The notes beneath the pieces were generated by a model. That model searched no databases. It saw only the letters and a program-made list of their open reading frames with translations, and was not told where the DNA came from. This document shows positions 25,188-36,384 of a stretch of DNA of 64,000 nucleotides, piece after piece. The stretch is taken from positions 54,929-118,928 of the forward strand of contig CALYQJ010000004.1 of the NCBI GenBank assembly GCA_945285405.1. Reading direction: 5' to 3'. The stretch is from an uncultured Lactobacillaceae bacterium (GTDB lineage Bacteria; Bacillota; Bacilli; Lactobacillales; Lactobacillaceae). The translations under genes and the position numbers were made by a program. Each line of letters begins with the position of its first letter. Within the stretch, counting starts at the first letter, position 1.

Positions 25188-28100
25188 CTATTCGTAATTA
25201 TTTGGAGCTTTATCGTTCTTTATGCGTTCATATAAATTTTCTTCTGATTGATATTTCTTTTCTAATTCAGTAACAGTTTGTTCTTTACCTTCTGCTGGTA
25301 CATCTGCTATTGGTTCCATATCCCGATAACACTTCATCCCTGTTCCAGCAGGAATTAATTTACCAATGATAACATTTTCTTTCAAACCAATTAATGGATC
25401 ATTCTTGCCACGAATTGAAGTATCAGTTAGAACACGCGTGGTTTCTTGGAAAGATGCCGCAGATAAGAAACTATTAGTTTCCAATGCTGCCTTAGTAATT
25501 CCAAGTAATACTGGTCGAGCTGTGGCAGGTACTTTGCCTGATTTAATCGTAGCTGCATTTTGATCTTCAAAATCACCAATATCCATTAATGTCCCTGGCA
25601 AAATGTTAGTATCTGCAGGATCCATTACTCGAACTTTTTGAAGCATTTGTCGAACCATTACTTCCAAATGCTTATCAGAAATATCTACACCTTGCATCCG
25701 ATAAACTTTTTGAACCTCTGCTAATAAATAAGCTTCTGTTGCTGCTTTGTTTTTAGTTTCTAAAAGGTGCTTTGGATCAATAGACCCACCAGTTAAACGA
25801 TCACCTCGTTCAACTAAATCACCCTGAGCTACAGCTAAACTAGCTGTATAAGGAATAGTATAAGTTTTTTCCTCTTCATTATTCTGAACTACTATTTCAC
25901 GTGTATGAGTAGCAGGATCTTCGTTAATTGCCATAATTTTTCCAGCAACTTCAGTAATTGTTGCTTGTCCTTTTGGATTACGAGCTTCAAAAATTTCTTC
26001 AACTCGGGGAAGACCTTGAGTAATATCTTCACCACCAGCAACACCACCAGTATGGAAGTTACGCATTGTTAACTGTGTTCCAGGTTCACCAATAGATTGA
26101 GCTGCCACTGTACCAACAGCTTCACCTACTTCAACATCAGTTCCTGTCGCCAAGTTACGACCATAACATTTACGGCAAACTCCATGACGAGTTTTACAAG
26201 TAAATAATGACCTAATTGTAACTTTTTCTACATTATGATCTAAAAGCATTTGACTAGTTGCTTCATCTAGAAACTGATTAGCTTTAACCAGAATTTCACC
26301 TGTTTTAGGATCTTTTACTGACTTCATTGTATATCGACCTAAAATTCGATCATATAAAGGTTCAATTACTTCAGTTCCTTCCATAATTGAAGAAACTTCT
26401 ACTCCTTGGTCAGTACCACAATCATCCTCACGAACAATGACATCTTGAGCTACATCAACCAAACGTCGAGTTAAATATCCAGAGTTAGCAGTCTTTAAAG
26501 CTGTATCTGTCATTCCTTTACGAGCACCGTGAGTGGACATAAACATTTCCAAAACACTAAGCCCTTCACGGAAGTTAGAAGTAACAGGAACTTCCATCAT
26601 TCCGCCATTAGGTGCAGCCATTAAACCTCTCATTCCTGCAAGTTGAGTAAAGTTTGAAATATTTCCTCGAGCTCCAGAATCACTCATCATCGAAATTGGA
26701 TTCTTAGGGTCAAAAGAATCAACTAATTTATTTTGTATGGTTTCTTTAGCATCATTCCAAACTTCAATGACACGATCATGACGTTCCTCTTCAGTAATTA
26801 AACCTCGTCTGAATTGATTAGAAATCGTTTCAACTTTTTTATGGGCAGAAGCAACTACTCGCTTTTTATCTTTCAAGTTAGTAATATCAGCAACCCCAAC
26901 AGTTAATCCTGAATTGGTAGATTCCGTGTATCCTAAAGTTTTCATATCATCTAAAAGATCAGTTGTCCGTTGAACTTTGTAAACTTTAAAAACTTGAGCA
27001 ATGATGTCGCTTAAAAAGTCTTTTTTAAATGGAGTAACCAATTCTCGAGTAGCCAAAATATCATTAATATTTTCACCTTGTTTCAAGAAATACTTACTTG
27101 GAGTCCCATTGGCTAAATTATCATCAGTTGGTTCATTTAAGTAAGGAAAATCTTCAGGCATAATGCTATTAAAAATTAATTTACCTACAGTCGTTAACAT
27201 AATTTCAGACCGTTGTTCTTCAGTAAATGGCTTTTTAGGCATTGAAGAAACAGCGACTCCAACCCGAGTATGTAAATGAACAAATCCCGATTGATATGAC
27301 ATAATCGCTTCATTTGTATCTTCAAAAATTGTTCCTTCACCTTCACGACCATTCTCTTCAATAGTAAGATAATAGTTTCCTAAAACTATATCTTGAGAAG
27401 GACTAACAATCGGTTTACCATCCTTTGGTGCTAAAATATGGTGAGCTGCTAACATTAATAGTCTTGACTCTGCCTGAGCTTCATCAGAAAGAGGCACATG
27501 CACTGCCATCTGATCTCCATCAAAATCAGCATTATATGCTTCACAAGCTAAAGGATGAAGTCGAATTGACTTACCATCAACTAAAACAGGTTCAAAAGCT
27601 TGAATTCCTAAACGGTGTAAAGTTGGTGCCCGATTTAAAAGAACAGTTCGTTCTTTAAGTACATCTTCTAAAACATCCCAAACTTCGTTATCTTGATGTT
27701 CTATCATTCTTTTGGCACTTTTGACATTAGTTGCAATTTCTCTTTTGACTAATTCTCTCATTACAAAAGGCTTAAACAACTCTAATGCCATTGGTCTTGG
27801 CAAACCACATTGAGAAAACTTCAGTGTTGGTCCAACATCAATTACTGAACGACCAGAATAGTCAACCCTTTTACCCAAAAGATTTTGACGAAAACGTCCT
27901 TGTTTACCTTTTAACATATGGCTTAGTGATTTCAATGGTCGATTACCTGGTCCAGTTACAGGTCTACCACGACGTCCATTATCAATTAAAGCATCTACAG
28001 CTTCCTGAAGCATCCGCTTTTCATTTTGGACAATAATTCGTGGAGCATTAATTTCTAATAATTTTTTCAAACGATTATTTCGATTAATTACTCGACGATA

Positions 28101-28982
28101 AAGGTCATTTAAATCACTTGTAGCAAAACGTCCTCCCTCAAGCTGTACCATTGGCCTTAAATCAGGTGGAATAACTGGAATTGCATCCATCACCACCCAT
28201 TCTGGACGGTTACCAGAAGTAAGAAAAGCCTCCAAGATATCAAGCCTTCTAATATCACGAACCCGCTTTTGACCACTAGCATCTTTTAATTCTTGTTTTA
28301 ATTCAGTTACAGATTTTTTTAGGTCAACTTTCTTTAAAAGATCTTTAATCCCTTCTGCACCCATTTTGGCAACAAAGGCATCTTTACTTTCAAAGCTATG
28401 TGCTCCAAATTTTTTTAAAGCTGCTACATAATCAGATTCTGATAATACTTGATCAACTTTTAGGTCTGTTTCTTTAGGATCAGTAACTACTTTATAAAAT
28501 TCAGTTTGTTTTTCTCGATATTCTTTCTCAGTTAAAATTTGTTTTTCTTCGAGATTAGTTTTTCCGGGCTCAATTACAATATAAGCAGAAAAATAAATTA
28601 CTTCTTCTAAAACTCGCGGAGAAACATCAAGAATTAATCCAATTCTAGAAGGAATTCCTTTAAAATACCAAATATGAGTAACCGGAGCTGCTAATTCAAT
28701 ATGACCCATCCGTTCACGTCGAACTTTTGAACGAGTAACTTCTACACCACAACGATCACAAACAATTCCCTTATAGCGAATTCGTTTGTATTTACCACAA
28801 GCACATTCCCAATCTTTAGTAGGACCAAAAATACGCTCATCAAACAAACCATCTCTTTCTGGTTTTAAAGTTCGATAATTAATCGTTTCTGGTTTTTTGA
28901 CTTCGCCATAAGACCAACTTCTAATTTTATCGGGAGAGGCTAGCCCAATTTGCATACTGTCAAATTTATTAACATCGATCAA
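25188..28982 (-). CDS. rpoC: RNA polymerase beta' subunit
   Basis: A 1264-residue beta' subunit. The N-terminal zinc ribbon is [20 protein letters not shown], the catalytic Mg-binding motif is [12 protein letters not shown], and the second zinc site is [13 protein letters not shown]. The trigger-loop and bridge-helix regions are intact. The start is TTG, overlapping the rpoB TGA as TTGA, with a GGAG site about 10 bases upstream. The C-terminus ends in a short acidic and basic tail, normal for lactobacilli. Confidence 0.97.
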   Translation of the reverse strand: MIDVNKFDSMQIGLASPDKIRSWSYGEVKKPETINYRTLKPERDGLFDERIFGPTKDWECACGKYKRIRYKGIVCDRCGVEVTRSKVRRERMGHIELAAPVTHIWYFKGIPSRIGLILDVSPRVLEEVIYFSAYIVIEPGKTNLEEKQILTEKEYREKQTEFYKVVTDPKETDLKVDQVLSESDYVAALKKFGAHSFESKDAFVAKMGAEGIKDLLKKVDLKKSVTELKQELKDASGQKRVRDIRRLDILEAFLTSGNRPEWVVMDAIPVIPPDLRPMVQLEGGRFATSDLNDLYRRVINRNNRLKKLLEINAPRIIVQNEKRMLQEAVDALIDNGRRGRPVTGPGNRPLKSLSHMLKGKQGRFRQNLLGKRVDYSGRSVIDVGPTLKFSQCGLPRPMALELFKPFVMRELVKREIATNVKSAKRMIEHQDNEVWDVLEDVLKERTVLLNRAPTLHRLGIQAFEPVLVDGKSIRLHPLACEAYNADFDGDQMAVHVPLSDEAQAESRLLMLAAHHILAPKDGKPIVSPSQDIVLGNYYLTIEENGREGEGTIFEDTNEAIMSYQSGFVHLHTRVGVAVSSMPKKPFTEEQRSEIMLTTVGKLIFNSIMPEDFPYLNEPTDDNLANGTPSKYFLKQGENINDILATRELVTPFKKDFLSDIIAQVFKVYKVQRTTDLLDDMKTLGYTESTNSGLTVGVADITNLKDKKRVVASAHKKVETISNQFRRGLITEEERHDRVIEVWNDAKETIQNKLVDSFDPKNPISMMSDSGARGNISNFTQLAGMRGLMAAPNGGMMEVPVTSNFREGLSVLEMFMSTHGARKGMTDTALKTANSGYLTRRLVDVAQDVIVREDDCGTDQGVEVSSIMEGTEVIEPLYDRILGRYTMKSVKDPKTGEILVKANQFLDEATSQMLLDHNVEKVTIRSLFTCKTRHGVCRKCYGRNLATGTDVEVGEAVGTVAAQSIGEPGTQLTMRNFHTGGVAGGEDITQGLPRVEEIFEARNPKGQATITEVAGKIMAINEDPATHTREIVVQNNEEEKTYTIPYTASLAVAQGDLVERGDRLTGGSIDPKHLLETKNKAATEAYLLAEVQKVYRMQGVDISDKHLEVMVRQMLQKVRVMDPADTNILPGTLMDIGDFEDQNAATIKSGKVPATARPVLLGITKAALETNSFLSAASFQETTRVLTDTSIRGKNDPLIGLKENVIIGKLIPAGTGMKCYRDMEPIADVPAEGKEQTVTELEKKYQSEENLYERIKNDKAPNNYE

Positions 28983-31900
28983 TTATTTTGCTCTCCTTTC
29001 TCAGCTTCATCTGAAATTCCCAAAGCTTTCTCCAATTCATTAGCGGATTTTGCATCATCACTTTTTATGGGAGCTGCTTTAGAATGATCCCCATTTTCCA
29101 AAACTGCTTTTTGAACAGCAATTTCATCAGCATATTTTTGTAATGCATCTACTACAACATTTTTGGAACCATCATCGTCCATATCTCGCAAATCAATTTC
29201 ACGCTTTTGAGAATCTAATACTTTAATATCTAGTCCTAAGGATTGCAATTCTTTGATCAAAACTCTAAATGATTCTGGAACACTAGGAGCAGGAATGCTC
29301 TCACCTTTAACAATTGCCTCAAAAGTTTTTACTCGACCAGTAACATCGTCAGATTTATAAGTCAAAATTTCTTGTAAAGTATGAGCCGCACCATAAGCTT
29401 CCAAAGCCCAAACTTCCATTTCACCAAAACGCTGACCACCAAATTGAGCTTTACCTCCAAGGGGTTGTTGCGTTACTAAAGAGTATGGCCCAATCGAACG
29501 AGCATGGATTTTATCATCAACCATGTGAGATAGTTTCATATAATACATAATTCCAACTGAAACCCGATTTTCAAATGGTTCTCCTGTACGGCCATCGTAT
29601 AGATAAGTTTTACCGTCTGCATCCATTCCGGACTTCTTAACAATATTCCACAAGTCTTTATCGGTTACCCCGTCAAAAACTGGAGTAGCAATATCTACAC
29701 CCAATTTTTTAGCTGCTAGACCAAGATGTAATTCTAATACCTGCCCAATATTCATTCGTGAAGGTACACCCATGGGTGATAAAAGAACATCAATTGGTGT
29801 ACCATCAGGCATATAAGGCATATCCTCTTCTGGAACTACAATCGAAACTGTACCTTTGTTTCCATGACGGCCGGCCATCTTATCGCCAACTTGAATTTTT
29901 CGCTTTTGTGCAACAAAGACTCGAACTAACATATTTACACCTGGTGGTAACTCATCACCAGCTTCACGAGTAAAAATTTTAACCTTTTGAATAATACCGT
30001 CACCGCCATGAGGAACTCTTAATGAAGTATCACGAACCTCACGTGATTTTTCTCCAAAAATAGCATGAAGTAGTCTTTCTTCTGCTGATAATTCGGTCAT
30101 TCCTTTTGGAGTAACTTTTCCAACCAGAATATCGCCCTCACGAACTTCAGCACCAACACGAACTACCCCTAGCTCATCTAAGTCTTTCAAAGCATCTTCA
30201 CCAACATTAGGAATTTCACGAGTAACTTCCTCTGGTCCTAATTTAGTATCACGAGATTCAGAAATGTACTCTTCAATGTGGATAGAAGTATAAACATCAT
30301 CTTTGACCAAACGTTCAGAAAGAATAACGGCATCTTCATAGTTGTACATATTCCAAGTCATAAAAGCAACTAATGGATTTTGCCCTAAAGCTAATTCACC
30401 ATTAGACATTGCTGGACCATCAGCAATAATTTCGCCCTTGTCGACTTTATCGCCCTTACGAACAATAGGTCGCTGATGGTAATCTTTACCAGCATTTGAG
30501 CGACGATGAATCATTAATTTATAAGTATCTAAAGTATTATTTTCTCGACGAACTCTAATTTGATTAGCATCAACATATTCAACAGTACCTTCATGTTCCG
30601 CCAACAATGCTAAACCTGAATCATGAGCGGCAATATATTCCATTCCAGTACCTACAATTGGAGCGTGTGGTTGAATCAAGGGCACTGCTTGTCGTTGCAT
30701 ATTAGCCCCCATTAAAGCCCGATTAGAATCATCATTTTCCAAAAACGGAATACAAGCAGTTGCTACTGCAACAACTTGTTTTGGAGAAACATCCATATAA
30801 TCAACATGCTCTGGAGTGGTTTCAATATTATCATCTTTATGTCTAGCTAAAACCGTACTTTCAATGAAACTTCCATCAGCTTTTAACGGTGAATTAGCTT
30901 GAGCGATAGTATAATTATCTTCTTCATCAGCAGTCAAATAGTCAATTTTATCAGTAACTTTATGCGTTTTCCAACTAACCCGTCGATAAGGAGTTTCAAT
31001 AAAGCCATATTTATTAATTACCGCATAGCTAGCTAAACTATTAATTAATCCAATATTCGGACCTTCAGGAGTTTCAATAGGGCACATTCTACCGTAATGA
31101 GTATAATGAACATCTCGTACTTCATATCCTGCCCGATCACGCGTCAAACCTCCTGGTCCCAAAGCACTCAAACGTCGTTTATGAGTTAATTCACCAAGTG
31201 GATTAGTTTGATCCATAAACTGTGATAATTGAGAAGAGCCAAAGAACTCTTTAATTGCTGCAACTACTGGTCGAATATTAACTAATTGTTGAGGAGTAAC
31301 CGTTAGTGGATCTTGAATTGACATTCGTTCACGAACAACACGTTCCATTCTAGTTAAGCCAATTCTAAATTGATTTTGCAATAATTCACCAACAGAGCGG
31401 ATACGTCGATTACCCAAATGGTCAATATCATCTGTAGTTCCAATACCATAACGTAAATTAAGAAAGTAATTAACGGCAGCAATAATATCAGCTACTGTTA
31501 ATTGATGAACTGATTCAGGAATATTAGCATTACCAATTAATTCAATAATTTGATCAGGATCATTTTTGCCATAGACTTTAATTGATTGAACTACAACTTC
31601 ATCTTGTAAAACTCCATCACTAGAAGGGATAAAAGAACGAGTTTTAAAGTCCATCCGCCGTAGATACTTCTTTAATGGAGTTTCACTTCCTGCTTCGCCT
31701 TTAACTCCTCCTTCCATTAATTTACGATCAACTTTCGTGCCCTTATTAGCAACGACTTCACCTGTCTCTGGATCAACCAAAGTTTCAGCCAATGTTAAAC
31801 CTATCAATCGGTTTTCTAAGGAAAGTTTTTTATTAATTTTGTAACGACCAACAGCCGCTAAATCATAACGTTTTGGATCAAAGAAGCGAGCATAAAGTAA

Positions 31901-32674
31901 GGAGCGAGAACTTTCAGCAGTTTTTGGTTCACCAGGACGTAAACGTTCATAAATTTCTTTTAATGCCTCATCAGTACGAGAATCTTCAGAATTTTTATGA
32001 ACATCTTTTTCCATTGTTAACTTTAATGAATCATCATCACCTAAAATATCTACCAAAGTACTATCCGAACCAAACCCTAAAGCTCTTAAAAGAACTGTAA
32101 TTGGAATTTTTCGTGTTCGATCAATTCGTGCATAAGCAATTTCTTTACTATCACTTTCAAATTCCAGCCAAGCGCCTCGATTAGGGATAACTGTTGTCCC
32201 GTAATTAACAATGCTATTTTTGTCTACTGAACTATTAAAATAAACTCCAGGAGATCGCATTAATTGAGAAACAATTACTCGTTCAGCACCATTAATAATA
32301 AAAGTACCTTCTTTGGTCATCATTGGAAAGTCACCAAAGAAAACATCTTGAGTTTTAATTTCTCCGGTTTCATTATTAGTCAATCGTAAATTGACATACA
32401 TTGGTAATGAATAATTAGTATCGCGTTCACGCGCTTCATTTACCGAATATTTTGGCTCCTTAAATGAATAACCATTATATTCAAGAGTTAAAATTCCCTT
32501 AAAGTCCTCAATTGGCATCACATCATGGAACATTTCATTGATTCCTTCGTCTAACAGCCATTTAAAAGACTTTGTTTGAATGTCAATTAGATTAGGTAAT
32601 TTTAAAACATCTTTAATTCGGGAATAGTTTTCACGAACTTGATGTTTACCATAATGGACATTATGACCAGCCAT
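28979..32674 (-). CDS. rpoB: RNA polymerase beta subunit
   Basis: A 1231-residue beta subunit. The rifampicin-binding region reads [20 protein letters not shown] and [13 protein letters not shown], the sensitive wild-type arrangement as far as can be judged. The C-terminal clamp region includes [23 protein letters not shown]. The ORF track starts at 32692; I place the start at the ATG at 32674 because AAAAGGAGTGAAAAT precedes it and [11 protein letters not shown] is the family start. A promoter and leader hairpin lie upstream. Confidence 0.97.
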   Translation of the reverse strand: MAGHNVHYGKHQVRENYSRIKDVLKLPNLIDIQTKSFKWLLDEGINEMFHDVMPIEDFKGILTLEYNGYSFKEPKYSVNEARERDTNYSLPMYVNLRLTNNETGEIKTQDVFFGDFPMMTKEGTFIINGAERVIVSQLMRSPGVYFNSSVDKNSIVNYGTTVIPNRGAWLEFESDSKEIAYARIDRTRKIPITVLLRALGFGSDSTLVDILGDDDSLKLTMEKDVHKNSEDSRTDEALKEIYERLRPGEPKTAESSRSLLYARFFDPKRYDLAAVGRYKINKKLSLENRLIGLTLAETLVDPETGEVVANKGTKVDRKLMEGGVKGEAGSETPLKKYLRRMDFKTRSFIPSSDGVLQDEVVVQSIKVYGKNDPDQIIELIGNANIPESVHQLTVADIIAAVNYFLNLRYGIGTTDDIDHLGNRRIRSVGELLQNQFRIGLTRMERVVRERMSIQDPLTVTPQQLVNIRPVVAAIKEFFGSSQLSQFMDQTNPLGELTHKRRLSALGPGGLTRDRAGYEVRDVHYTHYGRMCPIETPEGPNIGLINSLASYAVINKYGFIETPYRRVSWKTHKVTDKIDYLTADEEDNYTIAQANSPLKADGSFIESTVLARHKDDNIETTPEHVDYMDVSPKQVVAVATACIPFLENDDSNRALMGANMQRQAVPLIQPHAPIVGTGMEYIAAHDSGLALLAEHEGTVEYVDANQIRVRRENNTLDTYKLMIHRRSNAGKDYHQRPIVRKGDKVDKGEIIADGPAMSNGELALGQNPLVAFMTWNMYNYEDAVILSERLVKDDVYTSIHIEEYISESRDTKLGPEEVTREIPNVGEDALKDLDELGVVRVGAEVREGDILVGKVTPKGMTELSAEERLLHAIFGEKSREVRDTSLRVPHGGDGIIQKVKIFTREAGDELPPGVNMLVRVFVAQKRKIQVGDKMAGRHGNKGTVSIVVPEEDMPYMPDGTPIDVLLSPMGVPSRMNIGQVLELHLGLAAKKLGVDIATPVFDGVTDKDLWNIVKKSGMDADGKTYLYDGRTGEPFENRVSVGIMYYMKLSHMVDDKIHARSIGPYSLVTQQPLGGKAQFGGQRFGEMEVWALEAYGAAHTLQEILTYKSDDVTGRVKTFEAIVKGESIPAPSVPESFRVLIKELQSLGLDIKVLDSQKREIDLRDMDDDGSKNVVVDALQKYADEIAVQKAVLENGDHSKAAPIKSDDAKSANELEKALGISDEAEKGEQNN

Positions 32675-32761
32675 ATTTTCACTCCTTTTCATTTCTTAAA
32701 ATAAAGCCCTTTGCCTTATTAATCTTTAAAAAAACTTAACAATTTTTATTGATTCCAAAGC

Positions 32762-32800
32762 AAAAAAAATCCCACATACTCAAAATTGAAATATGTAGGA
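32762..32800 (-). promoter_or_regulatory. Terminator-like hairpin in the rpoBC leader
   Basis: On minus, TCCTACATATTTCAA can pair with the following TTTGAGTATGTGGGA (about 14 pairs, several G-U), followed by eight T. It lies between the rpoB promoter and rpoB, and no minus-strand gene is upstream. It therefore looks like a leader attenuator rather than a gene-end terminator. Confidence 0.68.
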
Positions 32801-32851
32801 AGCACTGTAATGGACAATAGATCAAAACAGGGTCTCTAATTTTATTTATCT

Positions 32852-32880
32852 ATTTTAACTCATCTATGTAAATTATTCAA
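32852..32880 (-). promoter_or_regulatory. rpoBC promoter
   Basis: On minus TTGAAT, 17-base spacer, TAAAAT. Transcription would start near 32845, giving a leader of about 170 bases before rpoB. Confidence 0.75.
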
Positions 32881-32988
32881 CATTTTAAAACTTTTTTTTA
32901 AAAAATTCAACCCCTTTATTTATCCCTATAAAACCGATATAGTAAAACCCATAGCACTTATTAAAAATTAGTGAATAAGGAGTTGTCA

Positions 32989-33882
32989 GTGAAAAAAAAC
33001 CGAATTAAAATCATGATCCTAGGTTTACTTTTAGCCGGATTATGCCTTGGATTAATCCTTTTTAGTTCACAAAATAAACCTGAGTCAACTAAACGAAAAC
33101 AAATAAAAATTATGACTACTACGGCAATTTACTCTGAAATTGCCAATAAGATAGTAGGAAATCAAGGAAAAGCTCAACCGATTGTTAATAATCCTAACCT
33201 TGATCCTCATGATTTCAAACCTTCTACTAAAACTGCTGAAAATGTAGCAGAAGCTGACTTGGTAATAAGTACGGGGTTAGGATACGACGACTGGGTTAAT
33301 CCACTTATTAAAAATCAAAAATGGCTTAACATTGGGCAAGATGTACTTCAACTTAAACGTGGAGTCAACCCCCACATTTGGTTTGACTACTATAAAATGC
33401 TGAAATTTATTGATAAACTGACAGTTGAACTAAGTCAAATGAAACCAGAAAAAGCAGCATATTTTAAAAAGAATGCAAAGAGTTATCGAAATTCTTTAAA
33501 AATTCTGGAAACTAAAATGTCTCAAATCAAAAAGCTTAAAACTAATAATTTAGTTGATGTTAGCGAACCAGTGTTAGATTATACTTTAGAAAACTTGGGA
33601 TTTAGAGTTAATAATAAAGCTTTTGCTCATGCAATTGAAAATAGCGCTGATCCTTCTGTAAAATCAGCACAGGAAGTTATTAACGATTTCAAAAATCATA
33701 AAGTTGCTTTTTATGTAGAAAACATTCAAGTCGTTAACAATACGACCCAAAATCTGAAGCAAGCAGCAAAAAATTATCAGATTCCAATTTTACAAGTTAC
33801 AGAAATGAAACCTAAACAATTAACTTATCTTAATTGGCAAAAGCAAACCTATGATCATATTATTGATATTTTAAAGAAGTAA
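32989..33882 (+). CDS. Metal ABC transporter substrate-binding protein
   Basis: A 297-residue protein of the ZnuA/AdcA/MntC family (cluster A-I). Likely metal ligands are His in DPHDFKP and NPHIWFD, Glu in DVSEPVLDY, and an acidic residue near the C-terminus. There is no His-rich loop. The N-terminus has a membrane segment (IKIMILGLLLAGLCLGLILF) with a Cys, but AGLC is a poor lipobox, so it may be anchored by the segment itself. Start at GTG 32989 after AAGGAG; the ORF-track start 18 bases earlier has no site. The matching ATPase and permease lie at 38.8-40.3 kb. Zn or Mn cannot be separated by sequence. Confidence 0.84.
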   Translation: MKKNRIKIMILGLLLAGLCLGLILFSSQNKPESTKRKQIKIMTTTAIYSEIANKIVGNQGKAQPIVNNPNLDPHDFKPSTKTAENVAEADLVISTGLGYDDWVNPLIKNQKWLNIGQDVLQLKRGVNPHIWFDYYKMLKFIDKLTVELSQMKPEKAAYFKKNAKSYRNSLKILETKMSQIKKLKTNNLVDVSEPVLDYTLENLGFRVNNKAFAHAIENSADPSVKSAQEVINDFKNHKVAFYVENIQVVNNTTQNLKQAAKNYQIPILQVTEMKPKQLTYLNWQKQTYDHIIDILKK

Positions 33883-33892
33883 TTAGCCGATA

Positions 33893-33920
33893 AGCTCTCC
33901 AATAATATGGGAGCTTTTTT
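33893..33920 (+). terminator. Terminator after the metal-binding protein gene
   Basis: AGCTCTCC / GGGAGCT with one bulged base, followed by six T. Confidence 0.8.
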
Positions 33921-33968
33921 ATATTGTAAAAATATTTTAGTTTAAGATCATAAAAACTAAAGTTCTAA

Positions 33969-34000
33969 AAAAGCATGATTTTATTAAAAATCATGCTTTT
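33969..34000. terminator. Terminator after lipoprotein 1
   Basis: AAAAGCATGATTTT / AAAATCATGCTTTT, perfect 14-bp stem; can act on both strands. It lies 69 bases after the minus-strand lipoprotein stop. Confidence 0.82.
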
Positions 34001-34068
34001 AATGGTTAAATTTTTATGAATAAACCATACAAAGTTACTTTTTTGAAGACTATGTTACTTTGAAAAAA

Positions 34069-35079
34069 TTAATCAAAAAATTTTGATAGATTATGATAAA
34101 AATCATATGGTGACATCATTGAATTTTCAGTTGGTTTTTTAATTTTACCTTTAAATTCAGAATAAGTATAATTAAACTTAAATCTAACTTTACTCCCATC
34201 TTTTGGTTCCAACTGTAAATAGTTATTAAATCTAGAATCTTTTTCGTTAAAATTAATTGTATAACTATAATTTTTAAACAGAGATTTACTTTGTTGTAAA
34301 CCTTTCTGACTATCATTATAAGATTTACCTAAAGTCGGTTTAATCTTATTTAAAAAAGTTGTTAAATAATAATCAATCGCTTTTTTATCTAAAACCACTT
34401 TAATGATATTATTTTTTTTGCTTATTTCTTTTTCAGGGATTCGATCAATCGTTTTATTTAAAGTGCTGTTATTAATTTCATGCATTTTCAAAGATATATT
34501 AAATAATTTTTCTAAATATTTTAAATTTTTGCTTACTTCTTTTGTATTATTGTTATTTTCTTTATCATAGTTTTCTAATATTTTGGCTAAAGAATTGAAT
34601 TCAATATACCTATTTTTAAATTCATTATAATCAATTTGCGAAATGTCAGTTTTACTATGGGATTTGTTAATTACGTTATAAGTTGAAATTATTGAACTTA
34701 AAAAATCTGTTCCAAAGTAAAAATGATTATCTTTAAAAACTGTTTTATGATCAAATTCGTTAATGATATAATCTACTGTTGCGTTCATTTGCATATCAGA
34801 ACCATCTAAATCACTTTTACCCTTGATTTTGAACTCTTTAAGGAAATCTAAAAGAAAGCTTTCACTTATTTTATTTTCTTTAAAACCCTTTTTGTTGGAA
34901 CTAGGAAATATAAGTTGATCAAGTGTAACATCAAAAGTAGTCGTTACTTTTTTTTGATTTTTTTGATGGTCAATATATTTAATTAAATCTTTCTTGTTAG
35001 ATCCACATCCTGTTAATACTAGAGGTAATAATACTAAAATTGTGAAAATAAAAATATTTGCTACTTTTTTTGTTTTCAT
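34069..35079 (-). CDS. Lipoprotein of unknown function (tandem paralog 1)
   Basis: 336 residues. A lipoprotein signal peptide with lipobox LVLTGC is followed by NKKDLIKYIDHQKNQKK and a mixed alpha/beta secreted domain. It is clearly paralogous to the next gene: shared motifs are FDVTLDQ/FDVKLEQ, PEKEISKK/PEKEITKK, LDKKAIDYY/LDKKAIAYY, YTINFN and KKPTENSM/KKPATNSM. I do not recognise the family; the strand pattern vaguely recalls LppX/LolA-like lipoproteins such as DUF6612, which is a guess. The ATG at 35077-35079 follows AAGGTG and is preferred to the ORF-track start. No cysteines other than the lipid-bearing one are conserved. Very AT- and Lys/Asn-rich. Confidence 0.8.
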   Translation of the reverse strand: MKTKKVANIFIFTILVLLPLVLTGCGSNKKDLIKYIDHQKNQKKVTTTFDVTLDQLIFPSSNKKGFKENKISESFLLDFLKEFKIKGKSDLDGSDMQMNATVDYIINEFDHKTVFKDNHFYFGTDFLSSIISTYNVINKSHSKTDISQIDYNEFKNRYIEFNSLAKILENYDKENNNNTKEVSKNLKYLEKLFNISLKMHEINNSTLNKTIDRIPEKEISKKNNIIKVVLDKKAIDYYLTTFLNKIKPTLGKSYNDSQKGLQQSKSLFKNYSYTINFNEKDSRFNNYLQLEPKDGSKVRFKFNYTYSEFKGKIKKPTENSMMSPYDFYHNLSKFFD

Positions 35080-35116
35080 AATTTTCACCTTAATTTTTTT
35101 CACTTAATATGTATAA

Positions 35117-35145
35117 AAGCCTAACTCGGAATAAGAATTAGGCTT
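35117..35145 (-). terminator. Terminator between the two lipoprotein genes
   Basis: AAGCCTAACTC / GAATTAGGCTT (one G-U pair on minus), followed by TTTATAC on minus. It suggests that the two lipoprotein genes are at least partly separate transcription units. Confidence 0.65.
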
Positions 35146-35195
35146 AGAATATTCAATAATTTAAAAATATTTTTAATAGTAAAAATATTTCATGA

Positions 35196-36215
35196 TTATT
35201 TTTTAAAGTTTTGTTTCATTAGATTAGTTATTACTTGGACAATATGCTTTGTTGCCAACATTGAATTAGTGGCTGGTTTTTTAATTTCACCGTTAAAGTC
35301 TGAATCAGTTGAACGGATATTTAGCTTAATCTTTCCGCCTTGTTTAGGTTTCAATACTAAATAATTATTAAAGCTAGATTTTTTTTGATTAAAGTTAATT
35401 GTATAATTACAACTACCGTTTGCATTAGAAATGTTCTCTGCATAAGTTTTAAGTTCTTTATCAAAAGAATGATCATAGTCTTTACCTAAAGCTTTTTTAT
35501 ACTCTTTTGAACAAGCTTTATAGTAGTAAGCGATCGCCTTTTTATCTAAAGTCGCAGTAATAACTCCATCTTTTTTAGTTATTTCTTTTTCAGGTAATTG
35601 ATCAATCGTATCTTTCAAAGCTTTAAATTGAACTGTTGCTATTTTTGGTGAGCCAAAAATTTTCAAAATCTCGCCATATTCTTTTTTTAAATTTATATTT
35701 GGAGAATCAGTTTGATTTTCATCAATAAATTTAATAAGGGAGTTCACATCGATATATTTACCTTTAAGTTTACTTGTAAGTTCACTTTTAAGTTCATTTC
35801 TGTCAACTATTGCATCATTAGTTGTAGTTACATTAACAAATTTAAAAAGTGAACTACAATCAGCATATATTTTATTATCTTTAAAAATTAAAACGAAAGG
35901 TAACGATTGCCCTGCTACATTCATAGTTACATTAATTTTCTTATCTTGCTCAACTACATCGCCTTTACCTTTCATATTAAACCCTTTAAGCATTTGTAAA
36001 GTAGTAGCTTCTTCTTTGCTAGGTTCAGTTGAATTAGGTAGATCAAATTGTTCCAACTTTACATCAAAATTTGAAGTATATTGCTTGCGATGGACCTTCT
36101 GATCATAGTATTTAGTTAAAGCTTTTTTGTTTGACTGCCCACACCCCGTTAAAACTAAAACTAATGATAAGATTATTGTTAAAAGAAAAGTAATTTTATT
36201 TTTTTTGTTTTTCAT
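35196..36215 (-). CDS. Lipoprotein of unknown function (tandem paralog 2)
   Basis: 339 residues with a standard lipoprotein signal (basic MKNKKNK, hydrophobic core, lipobox LVLTGC). The mature part begins SNKKALTKYYDQKVHRK and resembles its neighbour throughout. A central segment KGKGDVVEQDKKINVTMNV then VLIFKDNKIY suggests a beta-sheet ligand-binding or LolA/LppX-like fold, but this is inference. A GGAGGG site precedes the ATG. The pair lies between a metal-binding protein and a LysR-aminotransferase unit, neither of which explains it. Confidence 0.8.
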   Translation of the reverse strand: MKNKKNKITFLLTIILSLVLVLTGCGQSNKKALTKYYDQKVHRKQYTSNFDVKLEQFDLPNSTEPSKEEATTLQMLKGFNMKGKGDVVEQDKKINVTMNVAGQSLPFVLIFKDNKIYADCSSLFKFVNVTTTNDAIVDRNELKSELTSKLKGKYIDVNSLIKFIDENQTDSPNINLKKEYGEILKIFGSPKIATVQFKALKDTIDQLPEKEITKKDGVITATLDKKAIAYYYKACSKEYKKALGKDYDHSFDKELKTYAENISNANGSCNYTINFNQKKSSFNNYLVLKPKQGGKIKLNIRSTDSDFNGEIKKPATNSMLATKHIVQVITNLMKQNFKK

Positions 36216-36384
36216 AATTCCCTCCGAAAAATATATTATCTTAAATATACTTTAAGGTCAAAAAAAAAATTTGTTTTTTTAAAAAAATATTATACTCTTT
36301 GCTCAACAATTTAATTCGCCTAAATACTTTTTTAAATTTTTTTATTCTGAAACTTTATATTGATTCATTAAATATAAAAATTAA

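Noticed and set aside
27425-28036. Plus-strand ORFs within rpoC
   Set aside because: Shadows of the conserved rpoC coding sequence; same for the plus-strand ORFs within rpoB.
34116-34316. 66-residue minus-strand ORF
   Set aside because: Alternative frame of lipoprotein 1 on the same strand, without a site of its own.
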